Shown here piece by piece: positions 60,075 to 64,000 of a DNA stretch of 64,000 nucleotides. The notes beneath the pieces are model-generated. The model saw nothing but the letters and a program-made list of their open reading frames with translations. It searched no databases and was not told the origin of the DNA. Each line of letters opens with the position of its first letter. The first letter of the stretch is position 1. The position numbers were made by a program, and so were the translations under genes. The DNA is taken from contig CAKOIF010000005.1 in assembly GCA_934086485.1 (NCBI GenBank), positions 1 through 64,000 of the forward strand, written 5' to 3'. The stretch comes from an uncultured Bacilli bacterium (GTDB lineage: Bacteria > Bacillota_I > Bacilli_A > RF39 > UBA660).

Positions 60075-61844
60075 ATGAAAAAGTTTTTATTATTATTTAA
60101 ATTTACTGTTATTATTTTTTTAATTTTTATAAGTTTTTATTATATTTATAATCGTAAGATGTTAAATAGTTATTATCAAGATAGGCTTGTTTTTAAAACA
60201 CAAAAAATAGTAAGCACAGATGATGGCTTAAGAGGAAATATTTATGATAAAAATGGCATTTTACTCGTAGGTAATAAAAAGGTATATAATCTTGCATATC
60301 ATTATAATGAAAACGAAGATACCTTTGAAATACTTGAATTTATTCAAAATAATTTTAATATAAGTAAAGAAGATTTTTTTAAAAAAGTAAATAATAGTTA
60401 TAAATATGAAGATATAATTTTAAAAGATAATTTAGATGAAAAGGAAATATCTTTAGTTTTAAATAGTGATGTCAAAGGACTTTTTATTAAAGAAAGTTTT
60501 GATAGATTCTATCCATATAAAGATACTTTAAAAAATGTATTAGGTTCAGTTGGTCCTATTCAAAAAGAAAATAAAAAACATTACTTAAAAAAAGGTTATA
60601 AGTTATATGAAAAAGTAGGTATTTCTGGTTTAGAAAGAGAATATGAAGAATATTTAAAAGGAACAAATGCAAAATATAAAGTAAATAATGATAATAGTTT
60701 AACTTTAATTTCTGATGGTAAAAAGGGTAGTGACTTATATTTATCTATTGATATAAATTTAGTTAATGAAATAAATACAATTATTAAAGAGGAACTTATA
60801 AAAGCTAAAAAACATCTTAATACCCAATATTTAAATGATGCTTATGTAATCGTAGGAAATCCTAAAACATCTGAAGTTTATTCCTTAAATGGACAAAGAT
60901 ATTTAAATGATGAAACTTTTACTGATATTAGTTTAAATAATATTAATAGTGCTTTTACAATGGGTTCTGTTGTAAAAGGGGCCACAATAAGTGTAGGGTA
61001 TAAATATAATTTAATTGAAAAAGGTAAAAAGATTTTAGATGGTTGTGTAAAACTTAAAAATAAAACTGAAAAATGTTCTTTTAAAAAGCTTGGTTATTTA
61101 GATGATGTTAGTGCCCTTAAAATGAGTTCAAATTATTATCAGTTTTTAATTGCTATTTCACTTTTAGGGAAAAGGTATACTCCGAATATGGATTTAAATG
61201 CAACAGAAAAAGAATTTAATATTTATAGAGATATGCTTTCATCATATGGTCTTGGCATTATAACAGGTATCGACTTACCTAATGAAAAGCCAGGTCTTAA
61301 GGGAAATATTATTAGTGATGACTTACTTTTAAATTTAGCAATAGGGCAGTATGATACTTATACACCTATTGAACTTTTTAATTATATTAATACTTTAGCA
61401 ATGAAAGGAAAAAGAATTAGTCCATCACTTGTAAATGAGATAAAAAATAATGACTTTTTAATTTATAAGAATAATCATGACGTGGTGGATAATGTTCAAA
61501 TTTCAAATGATGATTTTAATCAAATTCATAAGGGATTTTATGAAGTAATGAATAATGGTACAGGGTTAGGTTTTATGAATAGAAATCTTCTTCCTGCGGG
61601 TAAAACTGGTACAAGTGAATCTTTTATTGATACAAATAATGATGGTAAAATAGATACTAAAACATTAACTCTTACAATGGCAGGATTCTTTCCTTATGAT
61701 GATCCGAAGGTATCTTTAATTGTAGTATGTCCCAATACCTCGCATAACAACGGTAAAAACAAAGACTATATTTATTATTTAACAAGTAAAATTTCTCGAA
61801 GAATTACAAATATTTTTAATGAACAAAAAAATAGTTTCAATTAA
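60075..61844 (+). CDS. Class B penicillin-binding protein (transpeptidase)
   Basis: A 589-residue protein: short cytoplasmic start, one helix (about 7-27), pedestal domain (to about 240) and transpeptidase domain. Active-site motifs are complete: S-V-V-K (Ser nucleophile, in F-T-M-G-S-V-V-K-G), S-S-N, and K-T-G-T. Cross-links peptidoglycan; could be the elongation (PBP2) or division enzyme. An insert with calcium-binding-like D-T-N-N-D-G-K-I-D lies after K-T-G. Start at ATG 60075 has a poor RBS; a TTG at 60039 in frame is possible. Confidence 0.88.
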   Translation: MKKFLLLFKFTVIIFLIFISFYYIYNRKMLNSYYQDRLVFKTQKIVSTDDGLRGNIYDKNGILLVGNKKVYNLAYHYNENEDTFEILEFIQNNFNISKEDFFKKVNNSYKYEDIILKDNLDEKEISLVLNSDVKGLFIKESFDRFYPYKDTLKNVLGSVGPIQKENKKHYLKKGYKLYEKVGISGLEREYEEYLKGTNAKYKVNNDNSLTLISDGKKGSDLYLSIDINLVNEINTIIKEELIKAKKHLNTQYLNDAYVIVGNPKTSEVYSLNGQRYLNDETFTDISLNNINSAFTMGSVVKGATISVGYKYNLIEKGKKILDGCVKLKNKTEKCSFKKLGYLDDVSALKMSSNYYQFLIAISLLGKRYTPNMDLNATEKEFNIYRDMLSSYGLGIITGIDLPNEKPGLKGNIISDDLLLNLAIGQYDTYTPIELFNYINTLAMKGKRISPSLVNEIKNNDFLIYKNNHDVVDNVQISNDDFNQIHKGFYEVMNNGTGLGFMNRNLLPAGKTGTSESFIDTNNDGKIDTKTLTLTMAGFFPYDDPKVSLIVVCPNTSHNNGKNKDYIYYLTSKISRRITNIFNEQKNSFN

Positions 61845-61853
61845 AGAAACTAT
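61831..61853. terminator. Hairpin between convergent genes
   Basis: Stem ATAGTTTC/GAAACTAT with loop AATTAAA; T-tracts are weak, but it lies between convergent stop codons. Confidence 0.5.
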
Positions 61854-62308
61854 CTTGATTTATTTTGAGATTGTTCTAAGTAAGCTGCATTAATCTCGTG
61901 TAAGTTACCAGGAACATAGTTTTCAAGTAGGTATTTATAAAAGGCAAGTCTTTTTTCATTTTTTTGATAATAACTTATATCTCTATTATTTTCATTGCAA
62001 TCTTTAATCCAATCAATATCGTGTTTTACAATTCTGTCTAATATTTCATAAACATTAGTGTAACCGTTTTCTCTAATTTCATAACCCATATTAGCTGTTA
62101 TACTTTCAATTAAGTCAGTACAGTCATTTTTAAAGATAGAATCGTTGAAACTTCCCATACCACCGAAAGCCCCCAAAAACTTTTCAATGTCATTTTCATC
62201 ACGATATTTTATGTAGGCTTTTTCCATCCATTCTGCCCACCAACTATTTTCATATTCTTTTAACATATAAATAAGTTCGTTTAAATATTCTAAAAATATT
62301 TCTTTCAT
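61850..62308 (-). CDS. Unknown soluble protein with GGMGSFND motif
   Basis: A 152-residue acidic helical protein. Contains W-W-A-E-W-M-E-K-A, and G-A-F-G-G-M-G-S-F-N-D-S-I-F, a motif I associate with the DUF6966 group, whose function is not established (an immunity-protein role has been considered). A weak identification. Own promoter on the minus strand, RBS AAGGGGG. Confidence 0.5.
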   Translation of the reverse strand: MKEIFLEYLNELIYMLKEYENSWWAEWMEKAYIKYRDENDIEKFLGAFGGMGSFNDSIFKNDCTDLIESITANMGYEIRENGYTNVYEILDRIVKHDIDWIKDCNENNRDISYYQKNEKRLAFYKYLLENYVPGNLHEINAAYLEQSQNKSR

Positions 62309-62330
62309 TTTATCCCCCTTAACTAATATA

Positions 62331-62359
62331 ATTATAACACAAATGTTGTAATGTGTAAA
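62331..62359 (-). promoter_or_regulatory. Promoter of the GGMGSFND-motif gene
   Basis: Minus strand TTTACA, 17 bp, TATAAT preceded by TGT. Confidence 0.65.
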
Positions 62360-62471
62360 GTCAATGTAAATGATAGATTAAATGTTGATAATTTTTTTTA
62401 ATAAAGGCGTAGTAAATCATTGATATTTTTAATTAAAATAGGGGATATTAACAAATATCTTTCTAAAAAAC

Positions 62472-62501
62472 TTGAAAAGTAGGTAAGTAGTTTGCTATAA
62501 T
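62472..62501 (+). promoter_or_regulatory. Promoter of rpmG-efp
   Basis: TTGAAA, 18 bp, TATAAT with TG one base before the -10. Confidence 0.75.
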
Positions 62502-62531
62502 ATTAACGTACTTGAAAAAGGAGGGATAACT

Positions 62532-62696
62532 ATGGCTAAAAATGAAAATAGAAAAGAAGTTACTATTAAATGTACTAATTGTGGTAGAGAACTTCGCCCA
62601 GTAAGTAAAAATAAGAAAAATAATCCTGAAAGATTAGAACTTAAAAGATACTGCGCAGCTTGTCATAAACATGTTGTAGCAAAAGAAAAGAAATAG
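62532..62696 (+). CDS. rpmG: 50S ribosomal protein bL33
   Basis: A 54-residue bL33 with a zinc ribbon: C-T-N-C near residue 15 and C-A-A-C near residue 42, and N-P-E-R-L-E-L-K-R-Y between them. AAAGGAGG before the ATG. Cotranscribed with efp (10-bp gap). Confidence 0.9.
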   Translation: MAKNENRKEVTIKCTNCGRELRPVSKNKKNNPERLELKRYCAACHKHVVAKEKK

Positions 62697-62706
62697 GAGG
62701 TAAATT

Positions 62707-63267
62707 ATGTTTATTAATATTAATGATATTAAAAATGGTATGACAATTATTATGGATGGTAATTTATGTACTATTCAAGAATTCCAACATGTTAAACCAG
62801 GTAAAGGCCCTGCTTTTGTAAGAATTAAACTTAAAAACTTAAGAACAGGTTCTACAGTTGAGGATACTTATAATACTAACTTAAAGATTCAAAAAGCTCA
62901 TATTGATAGAACTGAAGTAAGTTTCTTATATGCTGCTGGTGATAATTATACATTTATGAATAATGAAACTTATGAACAAATTGAAGTTCCTACTAAAGTT
63001 TTAGGAGATAATGTTAAGTTTATTAAAGAAGGTTTGAATTTAACACTTGATATTTATGAAGGCGAAATTATTGGTGTTACACTTCCTGAAAAAGTTGAAT
63101 ATGAAGTTATTGAAACTGAACCAGCTGTTAAAGGAAATACCACTAATAATGCTAATAAAGATGCTAAAATTGAAACAGGTTATACTGTAAAAGTTCCTTT
63201 ATTTATTAATCAAGGAGAAAAGATTTTAGTTTCTACTAAAGATGGAAAATATTCAGGAAGAGCGTAA
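62707..63267 (+). CDS. efp: Elongation factor P
   Basis: A 186-residue EF-P of three beta-barrel domains. The loop P-G-K-G-P-A-F carries the Lys (residue 32) that is modified in many bacteria; G-E-I-I-G-V-T-L-P and T-G-Y-T-V-K-V-P-L-F-I mark domains II and III, with Y-S-G-R-A at the end. Relieves ribosome stalling at polyproline. RBS GGAGG. Confidence 0.96.
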   Translation: MFININDIKNGMTIIMDGNLCTIQEFQHVKPGKGPAFVRIKLKNLRTGSTVEDTYNTNLKIQKAHIDRTEVSFLYAAGDNYTFMNNETYEQIEVPTKVLGDNVKFIKEGLNLTLDIYEGEIIGVTLPEKVEYEVIETEPAVKGNTTNNANKDAKIETGYTVKVPLFINQGEKILVSTKDGKYSGRA

Positions 63268-63279
63268 TGCTCTTTTTTT
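63258..63279 (+). terminator. Terminator of efp
   Basis: Stem AAGAGC/GCTCTT with seven T, overlapping the last codons of efp. Confidence 0.8.
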
Positions 63280-63295
63280 GTTGCAATTGCAACAA
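63278..63295. promoter_or_regulatory. Rex-like operator palindrome upstream of pflB
   Basis: Perfect 18-bp palindrome TTGTTGCAATTGCAACAA. Length and TTGT...ACAA ends match the Rex (NADH-sensing repressor) operator family, and pflB is a common Rex target. The inner bases differ from the usual A/T-rich Rex core, so it may serve another dimeric repressor. Confidence 0.45.
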
Positions 63296-63346
63296 AGTAA
63301 ATCTACAAATTTATGATAATATTGTTTATGCTAGGAGTGATAAAAA

Positions 63347-64000
63347 ATGAAATATTATGATGAATTTGTAAAGGGAAAATGGTGTGATACAATTGATGTA
63401 GAAAACTTCATTGAGCTAAATTATAAGGAATATTTGGGTGATGAAAAATTTTTATGTAAATCATCATTTAAAACAAACTTGATAATGGAAAAAGTAAATG
63501 ATTTATTAAAAAAGGAACTAAAGAAAAAAGTTTTAGATATAGAAACTACAAAAGTAAGCGGTATTAATAATTTTTTACCTGGATATATTTGCAAAGAGGA
63601 TGATGTAATCGTAGGACTTCAGACTGATAAACCACTTAAAAGAATGATTAATCCTTATGGTGGAATAAGAATGGTTTATGGAGAGCTTAATTCTTATGGT
63701 TATAAACTGGATGAAAATATTGATAAGTATTTTAAAGAGTTTAGAAAGACTCATAATGATGGAGTTTTTGATGCTTATACTGATGAAATGAAACTTGCAA
63801 GACATGTTCATTTATTAACAGGACTACCTGATAGTTATGGAAGAGGAAGAATTATTGGTGATTATCGACGCATTGCTTTATATGGAACAGATTTTTTAAT
63901 TAAATGTAAAGAAGAAGATAAGAAAAATCTTTCACATAATATGAGTGATGATGTTATTAGACTTTCCGAAGAAATAAGTATGCAAATAAAAGCCTTAAAA
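63347..64000 (+). CDS. pflB: Formate C-acetyltransferase (pyruvate formate-lyase), N-terminal part
   Basis: The first 218 residues of PflB; the gene continues past the window. Recognised by I-N-P-Y-G-G-I-R-M, H-V-H-L-L-T-G-L-P-D-S-Y-G-R-G-R-I-I-G-D-Y-R-R-I-A-L-Y-G. Converts pyruvate and CoA to acetyl-CoA and formate with a glycyl radical, which indicates anaerobic fermentation. The active-site Cys pair and glycyl loop lie outside the window. RBS TAGGAGTG. Confidence 0.95.
   Translation, partial: MKYYDEFVKGKWCDTIDVENFIELNYKEYLGDEKFLCKSSFKTNLIMEKVNDLLKKELKKKVLDIETTKVSGINNFLPGYICKEDDVIVGLQTDKPLKRMINPYGGIRMVYGELNSYGYKLDENIDKYFKEFRKTHNDGVFDAYTDEMKLARHVHLLTGLPDSYGRGRIIGDYRRIALYGTDFLIKCKEEDKKNLSHNMSDDVIRLSEEISMQIKALK

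Noticed and set aside
1..64000. Mycoplasma genetic code (TGA = Trp)
   Set aside because: Several genes (18551, 38885, 46363, 51202) end at TGA in the right place and Trp is encoded by TGG throughout.
1..64000. Recombinase or reverse transcriptase within the window
   Set aside because: I checked the coding regions for tyrosine/serine recombinase or reverse transcriptase motifs and for an A-rich template repeat and found none.
1..64000. CRISPR arrays, rRNA or tRNA genes
   Set aside because: No regularly spaced short repeats, rRNA-like stretches or cloverleaf-forming sequences were seen in the gaps.

Overview
The window is very AT-rich DNA from a low-GC Gram-positive bacterium, most likely an uncultured gut Bacilli/Mycoplasmatota-type lineage (RF39-like). 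The gene order mreC-mreD-spoIVFA-spoIVFB ... rplU-prp-rpmA-X-obgE and the pairs ylbD-ylbE and nfo-yqfT are Bacilli signatures. TGA is used as a stop (the gamma-like ATPase subunit, two surface proteins, the HAD protein) and TGG encodes Trp, so the code is standard and not the mycoplasma code.

Layout. 1-5750: three surface-protein genes, each preceded by a ~125-bp segment bounded by inverted repeats and carrying a promoter in one or the other orientation. 5770-19348: an eleven-gene operon for an F1-like ATPase. It starts with a 1977-residue extracellular fibronectin-like protein and a smaller relative. It then encodes a c-like membrane subunit whose ion-binding carboxylate is replaced by Ala, a b-delta fusion, alpha, beta, epsilon, a polytopic membrane protein, a third membrane-anchored extracellular protein, a small unknown and gamma. 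No a-subunit is recognisable. 19345-23124: an Flp-like pilin, a PRPP synthetase, an Rpn-type nuclease and a PilB-like ATPase. 23246-26538: mreC, mreD, spoIVFA-like and spoIVFB-like genes. 26612-33332: three more surface genes with invertible promoters plus a small antisense-oriented hydrophobic peptide, inserted between spoIVFB and rplU. 33311-36329: rplU-prp-rpmA-unknown-obgE and a DUF192 gene. 36408-45426: an unknown, a TasA-like surface protein, another lectin-type surface protein, LemA, and a three-gene phosphorelay (Hpt, receiver/HD-GYP-like, hybrid kinase). 45431-50623: rpmB, SOS-boxed ruvA-HAD-ruvB, MscS and a beta-helix wall protein. 51035-64000: an eighth surface protein with a fixed relative of the invertible leader, an IMPACT protein, uvrC, a transketolase-like protein lacking the catalytic histidines, ylbDE, a prepilin, nfo, yqfT-like, a class B PBP, rpmG, efp and the start of pflB behind a Rex-like palindrome.

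The most unusual content is twofold. First, an F1-like ATPase operon appears built to drive something other than ion transport, and it is co-encoded with giant surface proteins. Second, a family of eight surface proteins appears to be diversified at three levels: invertible promoters, modular swapping of N- and C-terminal halves, and hypervariable C-terminal cassettes whose codon columns look like adenine-templated (diversity-generating retroelement) mutagenesis. Neither a site-specific recombinase nor a reverse transcriptase/template repeat is present here, so both activities would have to act from elsewhere in the genome.
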